The notes: generated by a model from the sequence alone, not told the origin. Counted from the first letter of the stretch, positions 51,501 through 63,290 are shown. The stretch: 64,000 nt of DNA from Bilabrum cf. latius (GCA_965178125.1 OZ237735.1:2418001-2482000), one strand, 5' to 3'. Program-made: numbers and translations.

Positions 51501-54500
51501 TCGCCGTGGCTGGAGCCTTCCCTGTGAACGTCATCCCCAAAACTGTCGAGCTCGTCAGAGACACCCTTTGATACCTCGTAGCGATAGTCACCGGAATCAT
51601 CAGACGGGCTGCTGTCGCTCAAGTCGTCGCCACCGTCGCCCGAAGAACCAGGCGCAGCGCCCGGTCTTGATGCTGTCGCGGCGGCCGCTGCCGAGACCTC
51701 TGCCACTAGCCCTGCAATGGCAGCCCTCTCCTGGTGCATTGCATTGCGACGAGCCCGCTCCACCGCCAGCTCCACGGCAGATCTCGCCTGCAACTCAACC
51801 ACCGGGACGTGCTCGTCCCCGCCGGTCGAAGTCGGTGCAGCCCCGCCGCCGCTGCCAAGGCTGGCACGCACGCTCCTGCCGCTTCCGCTGCTCAAAATGG
51901 CAGCGAGCGCGCTGACACTCGGTGGGCGCCTAGTCGCGCCGCTCTCCAGCTCGTCCAGAACCCCAGCGCACTCCTTGACCACGAGGCTGTACACGCTCCT
52001 CAAGAGCTTCCCCGAGGCCATGCTTGCCATCTGAGAGGGCGGGGGTGCGTTCCTGGACGCAAGGATCTCCGCCAATACGGTCGCCAGTTGGAACTCAACG
52101 GATCCATCCACGTACACGGCGTCGTGCCCACGAGTGGAACCGGTGGACCCCGCTGTCCGTGAGGCGCCCATCGAGAGCCCAGCGGCCTGCCTCGCGCTCG
52201 CAAGCTCTCGCACGTACAGTAGCCTGCTGCAGCCCAGCCGGATGGCACGAGGATCGTCGCTTGGGCGGGGCCAGCTGCTAGCCTACACTGCACTGGCGGC
52301 CTTGCGCTCACTGGTGCGGCTGCCCTCGGCAATCCACGTCTGCAGAGGGGAGGCAGGAGGCGCGTCATCGGCGGGAGCAGCAGCAGCGGCAGCGCCATTG
52401 GCGGCAGTGCGGTCTGCACCGGTGCCGGTGGACTGCTCCAGCTATTTACGGACCGTGTCGTGCTCTTCGAGCACATCCTTGTCTTCGCCGTTGTCCCCGA
52501 ACTCTGCCACATTGCCTGCACCTGCCTTCTCCTCCCTCTCGGTTTGCAACGCGTCACCCTCCTTGCTCTCGTAGCTCCCGGCTCGGTCACGGCTGCCAGC
52601 CGGCACCCTGCCGCCGCCTCCTCGACGCACTCGCTTGCCCACTCGACCGCGGCCTCGCCCTCCTGCAGCGAGAGACACCGTCACAGGCGAGGCAAATGCG
52701 TGCAGCCCCTTGGTTCCCGCTGGAGACTTGCGGGGCATCGTCAGGCCGCTGCCTCGCCTGGCCCTTCTCTTCTTCGCGGCCTTCTTGTTTCCTGTGGGGC
52801 TAACACCGACGCCGGTGCTTTGACCGGCCTTGGAAGGCACCGAGAATGCGTCCACGCTGCTGCGCTCTGGGCTCTCGTCTCGACCGACTATGCCCGCCGG
52901 TACAATTTCTCGAACGGTGCCGGAGTCTTCGTCTTCACCTCCCACGCGAGCCTCTGCATGGCGGCGATGGTGGTGGTGCTTGTTGTGTTTGTGGTAGTGA
53001 TGGTGGTGGTGATGGCCCGCCAGCTGAAGGCCCCCGGCCGGCACCCCGCTCGGCAGCCACTGCTGCTCGTCGTCGTCCCAGTGCTCCAGGCGCGCTTCCC
53101 TCAGAGCAGCCACCTCCGATGGCGCGTACACCACCACGATCGGATCGTCAGCCGACCTCCCGCCGGCGGCGCTGCTGGCACCATCGTCCCGCTTGTGCTG
53201 CTCGTTGAGAAGATCAACGGCCGTGTCGTTCACGGCCTTGGCGCTGGGCTCCTCATCTCCCTCTGCGAAGAGGAGCCTGGCGAGGGATGCAGCAACAAGG
53301 GAGGGGCACGTGCTGCTGTGCTGCCCCTTCCGCCGATGACCTGCGCCGTCGCCCGCCGCAAAGCCCGTCCTGGTGCGAGGGGATGCGAAATCAGGAGACA
53401 TTGGAGGTACGGCAATCGGCTTGACTCCAGGCGAGTGCATCGGGCTTCGCATGTCGAAAGCTCCGTCTTCTTCCTCCGAGCCGGCGGTGGACGCTGCCAG
53501 CACGCCGCCCCCCATTCTCTTCCTTGGGAGGTGGGTGTCCTCCCCAGTTCCAACACTCAGCGAAGAGCCGCCGAGCGTGTCCCCCACCCCCGAACTAAGT
53601 CGCTCCCACTGCTCCCGAAGCCAGGCGGCCATGGCCTGCGACGACACGTACACCGCGTCGAATCGAGTGGGCACGCCTCTCCGCACGGACTCTGCGGCAT
53701 CTCCCAGGCTAAAGACAGGCCAGACCACCACCTGCAGCCCGGACTGGGCGGCCACCTTTTCGATCGCAAGCATCATGTAGGCCTGCCGATCGGGGCTCGG
53801 CTCCGCAAGCAGCACGTTGATGGAGGCTGCCTGCGCCTTTGCCTCGGGCAGCAGACCGCGCTGCAGCACCCGCTGCAGAGCCGCCATGTCTCCTCGAGCT
53901 CCCGTCTGAGGACCTGTCTCCACCTGCGACTTGGAGCCGAGCAGGCCGCCGAGCTTGCTGGTGACCCTGGCGGCGAGAGCGTGCCGAACGGCCCTGGATT
54001 CCTTGCCAGAGAGAACGTCCGCAACCAGCCGGCCAGTCCCATCGAGCTACTCGGCTGCGCGCCGCAGGGCCTGCATTGTGCCGTGGTCCGGATCAGAGAG
54101 ACCCGCAGTGGCGCCATGACCGATGGCCCCCTTGGCAGTAGGAAGAGCATTGGACGCAGCAGTGACAGCATCCAGCACCCATCGCTGCAGGACCTGTCGT
54201 TCGGCGTCCAGTGCAGAGTCTCGTCCTTCGGCTGCTGCTGCGTGCTCCCGCTGGTCATCGAGCTTGCGCTGCTCGAGCGCCTACGCCACCATCTTGTAGG
54301 CCTCCAGGGCCACTACGGATGCGTCCGGTTGTTTCTATTGCTGGCGCGCCTTCGATCGCGATGTGTGGCCGGATGCGCTGCTGCTGCGATGCTTGCTCTT
54401 GTGGCGACTCGTGCTGTTTCCTTTTCCGCCGCGAGCGCCCCGGTTGGAGTGTCGATCGCTCGTCGAGCGCCCACGCTGGTGTCCCCCACCTCCACTGCCC

Positions 54501-56396
54501 TTGCCGCTGCCCCTGCCCCGCCTGTGCTTGCTCTTGGCAGGTGCACTGTGGCCTCGGTGCGCTGCCGCAGCACGAGCACCGCTGGCACCTGACCCGTGCT
54601 TGTGGCGGGGCCTGGCGCTTTCTTTGTTCTCTGGGCTCGCGAAGGTTCGCCTGGAGCCAGCCTTGGGAGACGGGGGCCCCTCCACATTCACAACCGCGCC
54701 GCCGTCGTGATTGCCGGCGAGGTTGAGGCTGAGTGCGCTGTCGTGGTACTTCAAGGCTGCATCTTCGCCGCCTTCCCGCCTGGAGCTGCCTCTGCTTCCG
54801 GCGAGTTGCTTGTCCCCAGCCCGGGCCCGCACTCCTGCCTTGAGCACCTGGAACCGCATGGACCACGAGAGGATGCCGTACAGGTTCTTGGCGACCAGGT
54901 CTGCCACCCCGTGAGCTGCGAGAAAGACATAAAGAGGCAGGGCATGCATCAAGCTGGGCTGGGGGCGGGCTAAGGCCTGCGGCTCGTCTCTGTGCGCCAA
55001 GGAGATCGTCCGTCCCAACTGTCTCGCGAGGGCGCCGGTAGCCTGGCTGGCAGATGCAGTATATACCACGAGAGATGCGAGTGCCGGCATGCTGGACCTG
55101 ATAACAAGTGTGTGCAAACTTGCTTTGGAGCTTGCGCGCTCTGCTCACCTACTTTGCTGGAGTTGCTCGAGATGGCTCCGTAGCCCTCCGGGCCCAGAAG
55201 GAAGAGCACCGGGAATGAGCCCCAGCCGAAAGCGAAGCACAACGAGCCTGCGACGTGGAGTGAGAAATGAATGTATCTAACTGAGTTGAAGCAGACTAGC
55301 CTGTCTGGAGGTCGAACTCGCAGCTTAGCGAGGCACGCGTGTTGATGTCTCACTCAGCACCAGCATCCGCTTGGACTCTTCCGTGGGGTACGTCCCGTAT
55401 GCCGTAATGAAGGACTCTGCTACAGTTTTGAAAACAACGAAGCCTGCGCTCGCCCCCAGCACGAACAAAATGGCCTTGAGTGTGTCGTTTGAGGTGATTG
55501 CAGCTGCCATCCCGAAGACGATCATCACCTGGTCTGCAATGATAGCGACCAGAGTCTTCGCCGGGGATCGATTCTTGATGCCTGCGCCAGAGGACGATAT
55601 GTGCCAGCTATTAAGAGTACAGCTCATGTGCCATGGGATCGCCGGCACATTCTAGGCATTCCATCAACACGGCGTTGTTGCGCCCAGACCGATTCTCACC
55701 AAGCGGTAGATTCGTCAAATGAATCAACTGAATCAGACATGTACACATCCATGAGCTATATCTCAAGAAAGGGAACTGATTGCCGGCTTCCAAGCGAATT
55801 GCGGAGGCTGGGCCCAGGATTACTCGAAGCAAGTAAAATATAGCCTCCACAGTCACTACGTAGATCTGCAAGATGTAGGCTATTTAGTCTGATGAAATAA
55901 GCATTTGGCTAACGATCAAAGCCTCGAGTATGCCTATTTGAACACATCAGTCGACCATCTGATGTGTGCACTTGAGCACAATACCTTCTCTCACGTTCTC
56001 CCAGCTCGCAGAGTTGTGATACGTCCGCTGGTACCAGAAAAAAATTGCTTGAAATGCACTAATCAGAGTAACCACAATCCCTGCGATCGATAGAAAGTGA
56101 TCTAGCACCGGATTGCAACACGACGCATCGGAGTGAAAATGGCAAGCATGGTTCGCTTCCCACCGCGAAATTTAACGAAAACATCACTGCTCTCAGTAAC
56201 TCTCAATTATTGAGAGATCGGATGGCCCATCCACTTCCGTACACGGATGGCAGCCAGAAAACAGATCTGTGGCCCGGCTTCGAGCGCCTTGCTGATGATC
56301 GACTTGTGCCGTAGTTTGCAAGCCAGTCTTACCGACAAATGTTCCAGTATCCAGTTGAGGTCCGATCTCATCATTTTCATCTAGTCGTCGCTGCAT
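48512..56396 (-). CDS. channelrhodopsin (anion-type features) with a 2,100-residue cytoplasmic extension
   Basis: Six exons: 56396-56333, 56101-55995, 55865-55700, 55581-55354, 55247-55149, 54915-48512. All five introns obey GTRAGN...AG and phases agree; 2,355 residues; stop TGA. Twelve TAGs in the last exon are read as Gln. Helices 1-7 fill residues 22-260. Helix 2 keeps the central-gate Glu (T-V-E-A-I) but the other usual Glu are F, R or G. Helix 3 reads RYSSWMCTC...H: Ser replaces the Asp/Glu counterion, as in anion channelrhodopsins, while the Cys of the DC pair is kept; its Asp partner is in helix 4 (IADQ). Helix 6 has LLGPEGYG and helix 7 DLVAKNLYG with the retinal-binding Lys. After that come Lys/Arg-rich repeats, a response-regulator-like stretch (about 585-680, INVLLAEPSPDRQ), a His-rich patch and long disordered acidic blocks. 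Predicted light-gated anion channel. Confidence 0.9.
54916..55148 (-). other. channelrhodopsin intron between helices 6 and 7
   Basis: Donor GTGAGC follows K-V-G; acceptor TTTCTCGCAG precedes the helix-7 exon. Removal gives the exact channelrhodopsin spacing between GPEGYG and the DLxxKN motif. Confidence 0.85.
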
Positions 56397-56660
56397 CTAG
56401 AGCCGATTGTATGCACTCAACGACTGCTGTTGGGGTCGCAAGGATTCCGGGCTTGCCGTCGCCCGATCGGGCCGTCGCGGCGGCTTCGTGGTCGCAAGCG
56501 GCTCAACACGCCGTCCACCATACCCGCATTCGAGCTCTAGCCGCCGCAGCAAATAACCCGTAGGGCTGTTGCAGCAGCATTTAGAGTGGTTGTTTGACGT
56601 GGTGTGCGGGCTGCCACAGACTGTGAACAAAGGCTGTCAGGCCTGAGGTGAATCTCTGAA
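56397..56660. promoter_or_regulatory. divergent promoter region, channelrhodopsin/UBTD
   Basis: 264 bases between the starts of the channelrhodopsin (minus) and UBTD (plus) genes. The channelrhodopsin frame remains open back to a TGA near 56638 but has no in-frame ATG, so 56396 is the first possible start. Confidence 0.5.
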
Positions 56661-57668
56661 ATGGGGCTTTGCGCATCAAGCGAAGAGGTGGAACGTAAGT
56701 CGCCAGGATACTGCCTTGGCAATAAGTGGCAATCTTGCATTGATCTTGTTCGTCGTTAGTGCTAGCATTCGTTTGTTTCCGCGTCTTTTCTTGTTTGTCA
56801 TTGTGTTGCAGCGCGGCGGGCGGCTCCCCAGCAAGGCAGAGGCGGAGGGCAGAACGCGTCACAGTACCAACGAAATGGGGCAGGTCAAGCTGCACAGGCC
56901 AACGGGGGGCCCCGAAGCGGGGCGGGTGCCGTGCACGGCACTGGCATACTGCGGCCCTTGGAGCCGTGGGACAATCCAAGCGGCCCCATCGCTCAGTCCG
57001 TGCTGATAAGACAAAGGCAAGAATTTTGGGAATCGCGCGTGACAGGCGCGAAGATCGTTTGGGACAATTTGAAGGTGGTGTGCGACTCCTTGCTGAACGA
57101 TCCGCCAGAGTACGAGTCCGCTTCGGCCATCCTGGAGGCTGCGTAGCTGCGCGTGCCGCAAGGCACGCTGAATGAAGTGTACGACGCTCGGGGGAGGCGT
57201 TACGATCTTCCTCCTTTTGTGTGGTCCACCCCGCGCAACGCCATGTCTGACGAGGAGGTGGCCCGGCAAGAGGCCGCCAAGCGGAAGAAATTCATAGGGC
57301 CGGTGAAACCGCTCAAGCTGCTCGCCCGGCTGTCCACGACCGACACCAAGCAGGAGCAGACCATCGAGGTGACCGTGAAGAACAACAGCACCGCCGCGGA
57401 GCTCAAGCAAGCCATCCACGAGTTCCTAAAGACGGGGCAGGCGGACAAGGGCAAGGCCGAGCGCTCTGTGAACGTGTGGGCCCCAGAGGGCCTGCCCCCC
57501 GCCATGCAGCGCGTGTTCTTCATGGGCAGGGAGATCGGGGAGCACGATCACATGCAGGGGGCCAAGGTGAGCGAAGGCTTCGTCGTGCAGGTGTTCATCG
57601 CGCAAGGTGCCAGGGCGGTGGCGGGGGCGGGCGGGGCGGCTGCGGCAGCTGGCGGGGCTGGGTCCTAA
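56661..57668 (+). CDS. ubiquitin-domain-containing protein (UBTD family)
   Basis: Exons 56661-56694 and 56812-57668 with a 117-base GTAAGT...TTGCAG intron; 296 residues; stop TAA. One TAG (57144) is read as Gln. It opens MGLCASS, an N-myristoylation/palmitoylation pattern like that of human UBTD1. The family's N-terminal domain follows: LEPWDNP, R-x-E-F-W, W-D-N-L-K, AILEAAQ, V-P-Q-G-T-L-N-E-V-Y-D and RYDLPPFV (about residues 65-170). The C-terminal ubiquitin-like fold (about 195-280) has V-T-V-K-N-N-S, Q-R-V-F-F-M-G-R-E-I and F-V-V-Q-V-F-I. UBTDs act as adaptors for E2/E3 ubiquitin ligases at membranes; that role is inferred. Confidence 0.92.
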
Positions 57669-58156
57669 GCACTGTGGCGACAGGGGTGGGGAGGGGAGAG
57701 TCTTGATGGTGCCTTGGTTGAAAGTATTAGTTGATGGTTCTGGCCTGGTTCCCCGGAGAATGGGGAGGACGAGGGGGGGTGGGGGTGATCGAGCAATCGG
57801 AGAATCGATACCCAACCATGATGGGCCCAGACGGCGCCCGGCCCGCTGCCGTATGAAGGTCTTCTTTCTGTGTTGGTGATGAAAGCGGGTGCGCAGCTGG
57901 CCAAATGCTCGGTGTGTCCGTTTTGCAGCTTAAACAACACTTCTTCTCATGTCAGTTTCAGTAAACGAAGCCGAGACGCGTGCGCCGCCCCATGCACTGC
58001 CTCATGCGCCTAGAGGCCCTGCATGCGCCTAGAGGCCCTGCATGCGCCTAGAGGCCCTGCATGCGCCTAGAGGCCCTGCATGCGCCTAGAGGCCCTGCAT
58101 GCGCCTAGAGGCCCTGCATGCGCCTAGAGGCCCTGCATGGCCTCGTCCCCCGTGAG
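57669..58156. other. convergent intergenic region with minisatellite
   Basis: Between the TAA of UBTD (plus) and the TGA of the membrane-protein gene (minus). It holds a C-rich 3' flank and the 19-bp array listed separately; no gene seen. Confidence 0.7.
58003..58135 (+). repeat. 19-bp minisatellite, seven perfect copies
   Basis: CATGCGCCTAGAGGCCCTG repeated seven times head to tail without a mismatch, 21 bases downstream of the stop of the minus-strand membrane-protein gene. Each unit contains the near-palindrome AGAGGCCCT. Confidence 0.97.
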
Positions 58157-61041
58157 TCATTCAACGCGCCTGCTCCTCTGCGACCTGTCTGGCACGCCGA
58201 TCGCGGCGTGCAGCACCAGCTCCCTGTATGCAGCCTCTTGGCCCTGCTCCCCGAGCAAGTGCTTGCCGTACAGCCCCAGGCCAGCACGACCCGCCGCCCC
58301 ACCCTATCCCTCCTACCCACCGCCACAGGCCATCCCCCCCACCATCGCACCCAAAGAGTCGGGTTTGCCGGGCCGCAGCACCAGGCACGGTCGGCGCGAG
58401 GGCGGGCATCCTATGGCGCGCAAGCCCCGTCTGGCAGCCCCCTGCGCCTCGGGGAACACAAAATCAGAACCCCGCGCCGCCTCTCTAGCGTGGCTCGGGC
58501 CTGATCGCCGCCGGCTTGACGAAGACGAAGAGGACGAGGTGGAAGGCGCCTCCACCGCCACGCTGACCTCGGCATCGTCAGCTGTGGCGAGCGTGTCTGT
58601 GTGTCCATCAGTCAATTGGCTGGCGGTGCGCCTCGCCGGGTAGGAGGAGCTATAGGACTGGGTGTCGTCTAACCCGAGCCGCACCTCGATCGCTGCATCA
58701 GCTGCATCCACCCATGCACTCTTGGCACCAGCATGTGGCAGCTGATGCAGCACGCCGTTGCTGCCGAATACTGGCCCGCGTGCCTTCATCGAGTCTATCC
58801 CGTGCACGCGACCCATTGCTTTGAGGGGCAGCTGAGCGCTCAGAACCGTCGGCGCTCCATCACTTGCGTCTTCGTTGCGCGCCCCCCCCCTCCTCGCGCT
58901 CCCTGCGATCCGGCTGCGGGCGGCTGGCCGCCGACCGCCCAGCTGCCCATCTGCGTCCAGCTCCGATGATTGAGCCCCCGACCAGCCCCACACGTCATCC
59001 ATGCCATCATCACCACCCCCATTCCCACTGCCGTCCCCGGACCTCGCTTCAAGCCGATGCACGCCTCCAGCACGTCCCGCTTCATTGATTCGGTCAAACC
59101 CATCGTCTGCAACCGCCGCTGCTGACTCTCCGTTCCTCGCCCCCGCCACACCCCGCCTCTCGCCTTCCCCACTACCTTCATCATCCTCGGATGAATACGA
59201 CAGGGAGGAGGACGAGGTGGTGGACACGAGAGCATCGGCCGGGATGCCTAGCTGCTACGCCAGCCTTGCAGTAGCGGCATAGGTAGCGGCACGCCTGGCT
59301 CTCCTCTCCTCTGTGGCCGCCAGTGCCCTGGACATAGCTTCGACCCCAGCGGTGGCGCGAGCAGGTCCTCGTCCTCGTCCTCGTCCTCGGGCTCCTGCTC
59401 CTCTCGAGCTGCCGGAGGCCGCAGCCATCTCGATGCCGCTGCTACTGCTACTACGGTTCCTGGCGCGGCTGCGGCCATGGCTGCCGCTATAGCTGCTGTC
59501 TTCAGCTCGATGTCTCCTTGGTCGCCTCAGCTCGTTCCCTCGCACAGTGCGTCTCGCAGGAGTTGCTCGGCCGGCGGGAAGAGTGTTTCGAATGCTAGGA
59601 TCCGAGTCCTGTCCATCACTGGCCGACCGCACCCTTCCAGCTGCCCCCACCCCCGCCCCTGCCCCCGCTCCACCTACATCCCTTCGAGACCCGGCTGATA
59701 CACCCCGGGCCCTGCCCCTGCCCCGGCCCCTCAGCCTCCCACCCGTGCTGCCGTCCAAAAATTCCCCCAGCCCCGCTTCCCTCATCCCACTTCTGTACCC
59801 CAGCGAGCGCACGGACCGCTTCGCAGGGAACACGATCAGCGTCCTCAGCGCGACCACGGCCATCAGCCCGTCGCCAATCTCGGCCAGGACGAAGGCCGCC
59901 CAGGGGTACCGGCTCTTCCTCGATGCAATGAGCGCGCACAGCATGCGAAGGGCACAATAGTACATAGTAGTGAACTGCAGAGACCTGGCGTGTCCCTACT
60001 GCTCGTACACCGCGCGCTGGTTCAGGAATGCAGCCGAGGGGATGTCGTCGCGGTGCTCGACGACAAAACGGAGCAAATTCTCCAGGCGGCCAGTCGTGGT
60101 AGAGGAAGCATAACACCCACAAAATACAACAATGATCGCGCAACTGCCGGCCATGTATGATGCTCCCAATTCAGTAAAGCCCAGCACCAGATTCGAGGCG
60201 ATGTGCAATGCACAAAATGCGGGGGCGACCTGAGTGATGAGGAAGGGGAGGTGCCAACACGGTTTATAAATTACTACGCATCGCAACGGAGGGAAGTTTC
60301 GGCGGATTACTGCGCTCTTACCACCAGTAGCAGCCTGCGGTGCTCCATCAAAACTCTCCGGACAGTGATCGCAAACCCGAGGCAAAGCATCAGCAGCATG
60401 CTGAAGCGGCTGGAAGCATCTAATCCAGCAATAATGCCCATGAATACTCTTGGAAACGAGTATTGGCTGCAATGTCCCATCGAGCCGACCTCCACGAACA
60501 AACTTCCGCCGCAACCAAACCTGCGAAGCATGAAGACCCGGGTCCCGGATGGAGGGGCAGCGCGATGCTAGGAATGAAGATCGTTATGCGTGCTATCTAT
60601 GAGCCAAAGGAACGCTTTCCCTCGCGTCGGGTTGAGCTCACGATACAACAGTAGCGGTGGTTGCCGATGCGCACTTCAGCAGCATACCAACTAATACGAT
60701 TGTCCTCGTCGATGCCAGGTGCCTGGACATGTTATCACTGACCATGAAATTGGCACAGAACAACTGCGCTATACATAGGTTGAAATTGGGCTCAAAACAA
60801 GCCATAGGTTGACCGACACCGCCAAGCTGCGCTTCACTTCACTACCGGACCATTTCGGGCTCACTGCAGTCATCCATGACACTGCTACCACTGCACCGAT
60901 AGCTAGTGATGGCGATGATCCTTGCTCAACGCCTGGATCGAATTCTTGGTCGCTGAAGGTCACATTCATGTGGAATCGCGTGAGAATGCCGCCGGCCATG
61001 AAAAGCAGGCGAAGGCCGCACAGCACGACAGTGCATTGCAT
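58157..61041 (-). CDS. multi-pass (7-8 helix) membrane protein with disordered tail
   Basis: Exons 61041-60865, 60763-60642, 60520-60322 and 60229-58157; introns of 101, 121 and 92 bases begin GTGAGC, GTGAGC and GTAAGA and end in AG; phases agree; 856 residues; stop TGA. TAGs at 59996, 59255, 58313 and 58304 are read as Gln. The first 330 residues contain a signal-anchor-like start and about seven further hydrophobic helices, with a polar loop (R-L-E-N-L-L...) before the last two. The order resembles lung-7TM/GPR107/TMEM145-type proteins, but I see no decisive motif. The C-terminal 500 residues are Ser/Gly/Ala/Asp-rich with Arg-rich patches. Starts 100 bases after TIM17 on the same strand. 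Confidence 0.65.
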
Positions 61042-61141
61042 CCGCGGAATTCTGGAGAATCAAATCTGGGTGGAGTAGCTAATCCAAAGCCTTCTCTGTT
61101 CATTCATTTGCAACCAATCATGCCTACAGCCACCGTTCCAA

Positions 61142-62154
61142 TTACTATCGGCCATGGCTCACGCCAAGCACCTCACTAGAATCGCCAGATGCTCCCTCGC
61201 CCACGCACCCCTCGGAAGCGCCGCCGCGCTGCAGCCGAGGGCCGCTCCTCGACCCGCCAGCCAAACCATTCCTGATCGCAGAGGGCAGGGAATTCCGAGC
61301 TGCATCCGCCCAGTCCCTGGCTCCGTCCACCAATTGCGAGCTGGCGGCCAGCACCGCGCACGCCAGCCTCGCCGACACCGAGGCGCCACCCTGGTACATG
61401 CACAGCTCCTCCGCGCTGGCCAGGGGACTGGATGCAATCGCTGACGAGGAAGAGGACGAGGCACCACCCAGAAGCATCTCGGTGCCGCTGAGCTCCCCAG
61501 ATCCCGCCCGGCGCGCCGTCTCGTCGGGGCGCCTGGGTCGCAGCGGGGGTTCCAGCTTGTCGGCTTGCATGGTCGGCGGAGGCTCGCCGTGGATGAGCTC
61601 GTACTGCTCCCTAAGCTGCTTCTGCTGCAAGTCTTGCATAAATCGAGATATAAACAACACGAAGCCCTCGATGACGGCCAGGAACATGGCGCCCATCAGC
61701 GCGCTCCGTCCCATCGCTCGAGGACCTGCTCGAGCCGCCAGCACGCCACCGGTAAGGCCACCGGCGATGATTGCATTCCAGGCATCCTCTGTCTTTCGCA
61801 CTTTAGTCAGAGTGCAATCGAATATACTGAACATCATCCCCCACACCGCAAAATTGCCACCGAGGACGGGTGCGCGCAATCGCACTCGTGTCAAGCCACC
61901 CATAAATTTCCTTCCTTTAGGGTAGTTGCGAACCCCCATGATAAAATGCCAAACAGACCCTCCCCCCGCACCTGCGAGACATGGCCATCGAAGTGCATGA
62001 GTTGGCATAGAGTGCGACGTGTGTGGCAAACACAATCGTGGCCCATCCGTACACAAGATTGCAACAAAGTCCAAAGGCCAGTGTCCTCACCTAGTATATA
62101 ACCTCCTCCAACATCCTAGAAAATTCGCCATGGGCATGCGATCCGCTCCTCCAT
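61142..62154 (-). CDS. TIM17: TIM17 (TIM23-complex translocase subunit) with long C-terminal extension
   Basis: Exons 62154-62091 and 61971-61142 with a 119-base GTGAGG...CGCAG intron; 297 residues. It ends TAG-TAA, so the TAG adds a last Gln before the real stop. A second TAG (near 62115) is in the conserved start, CPWRIFQDVGGGY. The Tim17 hallmarks follow: G-x-V-W-H-F-I-M-G, R-L-R-A-P-V-L-G-G-N-F-A-V-W-G, F-D-C-T, D-A-W-N-A-I-I-A-G-G-L-T-G and A-A-R-A-G-P (residues 20-135), forming four membrane helices. The protein is a core subunit of the mitochondrial inner-membrane presequence translocase. A 155-residue Ser/Ala/Arg-rich extension after the fold is unusual. Divergent from the tetraspanin-like gene. 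Confidence 0.95.
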
Positions 62155-62272
62155 GCTGAGGAAATGGCCTCGAATCGGATGCTGAAGGAACCCTCGCAAA
62201 ATAATACAGAAATGTGTGGTAAGGTGTGCATAGCAGCACGAGCAATTTCAGCGACTTGCACTTTGGAAAGAA
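62155..62272. promoter_or_regulatory. short bidirectional promoter region
   Basis: 118 bases between the TIM17 and tetraspanin-like start codons, the same length as the gap between the 7TM and RRM-STEEP genes. Confidence 0.6.
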
Positions 62273-63145
62273 ATGCCTGCCGAGAAAGAAGACCAACTTG
62301 GGTGCTGCGGAAAATGCACTGCATTTGTGCTAAAGTTTTGGAACTTGTTTATCCTTGGGCTAGGGCTCGCAATTCTTGCGTATGGGTGAGTTTTTGGAGC
62401 GAGGAGCTCCTGCATCGCCCGAACGGCAAGTGCAAACATTCGACCCCAAGCGCCTCGATAGAGCTATACACCGCAGCATATACATGGTTGTCAAGTTTAA
62501 TGCCGGGTTCAACGTGTTCACTATCAGTATTATGGCATTTGGAGCAGTGAACGCGCTGATGTCCGGTCTCACGTTCTGCTTGTCCGAATCCAAGTGTTTT
62601 GTGACAATATATCTAGTTGTTATGGCCGTGATTGCCGTTGCAGAGCTTGTTGCGGCCTTCGTTTTCAGCATCAAGAGCTCCAGAGACAAGATTGTCAACG
62701 CTATGGAGGACCATGTCGTAAGATAGCAGGGTTCAGTGCTTTGCTTGCTACATACCATCGTGCCCCAGCGCCCATCGTTAGTTTGCGCACCAGATGACTT
62801 TTGCAGGAAGAACACCTTCGTCACGAGATTCACGAGCACGTAACATACTTCGGCTATGTCCTTTATGGAATCGCCGGGGTGCAGACCCTCGCTTGGATCA
62901 CCGCCTACTCGCTGGGCCTGCAGCAGAACAGCTTCGCAGAAAACAAAACGTCCGATTCGTCCTACTCGGACCCGAACACTCGCTTGCTCAACGCGGAGGC
63001 GGGCAGGTCGGGGGCAGCGTCGGGAGGAGACTCACTCATGCCTCCCGCGGGAAGGTCCGCCTACCGCGACGGCAAGCGCGCCATCGACCAGAAGTACGCG
63101 GAGAGGAGGGCGGAGAGGGCCGCGAGGAGGCAGCAGAGGAATTGA
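62273..63145 (+). CDS. tetraspanin-like four-helix membrane protein
   Basis: Exons 62273-62385, 62477-62717 and 62807-63145; introns of 91 and 89 bases with GTGAGT and GTAAGA donors; 230 residues; stop TGA. The first exon encodes a Cys-rich start (LGCCGKC) and helix 1 with the tetraspanin-style K-F-W-N-L...G-L-G-L-A-I-L-A-Y-G. Helices 2 and 3 follow in exon 2 with a short C-x6-C loop between, and helix 4 in exon 3. The region between helices 3 and 4 is short and charged, lacking the CCG motif and large extracellular loop of true tetraspanins, so this is a tetraspanin-like or related 4TM protein. The tail is basic and Arg-rich. Confidence 0.75.
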
Positions 63146-63290
63146 AGGAACAGTGCCGTTTGGTCCCAATGCTCTGTGCTGCGCGTTGCATTGGATTGCA
63201 GGAGACAAATTTCGTTATTCGCTGGTTCCTGCATCACATCAGTGCAAGCGCGCTCCGCCACCTTTGTCCAGCTCCTCATGACACACCACG

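Noticed and set aside
52460-54592. 710-codon plus-strand frame opposite the channelrhodopsin tail.
   Set aside because: The minus frame joins continuously to the rhodopsin helices with correct phase; the plus frame has no recognisable domain and no homologous motif.
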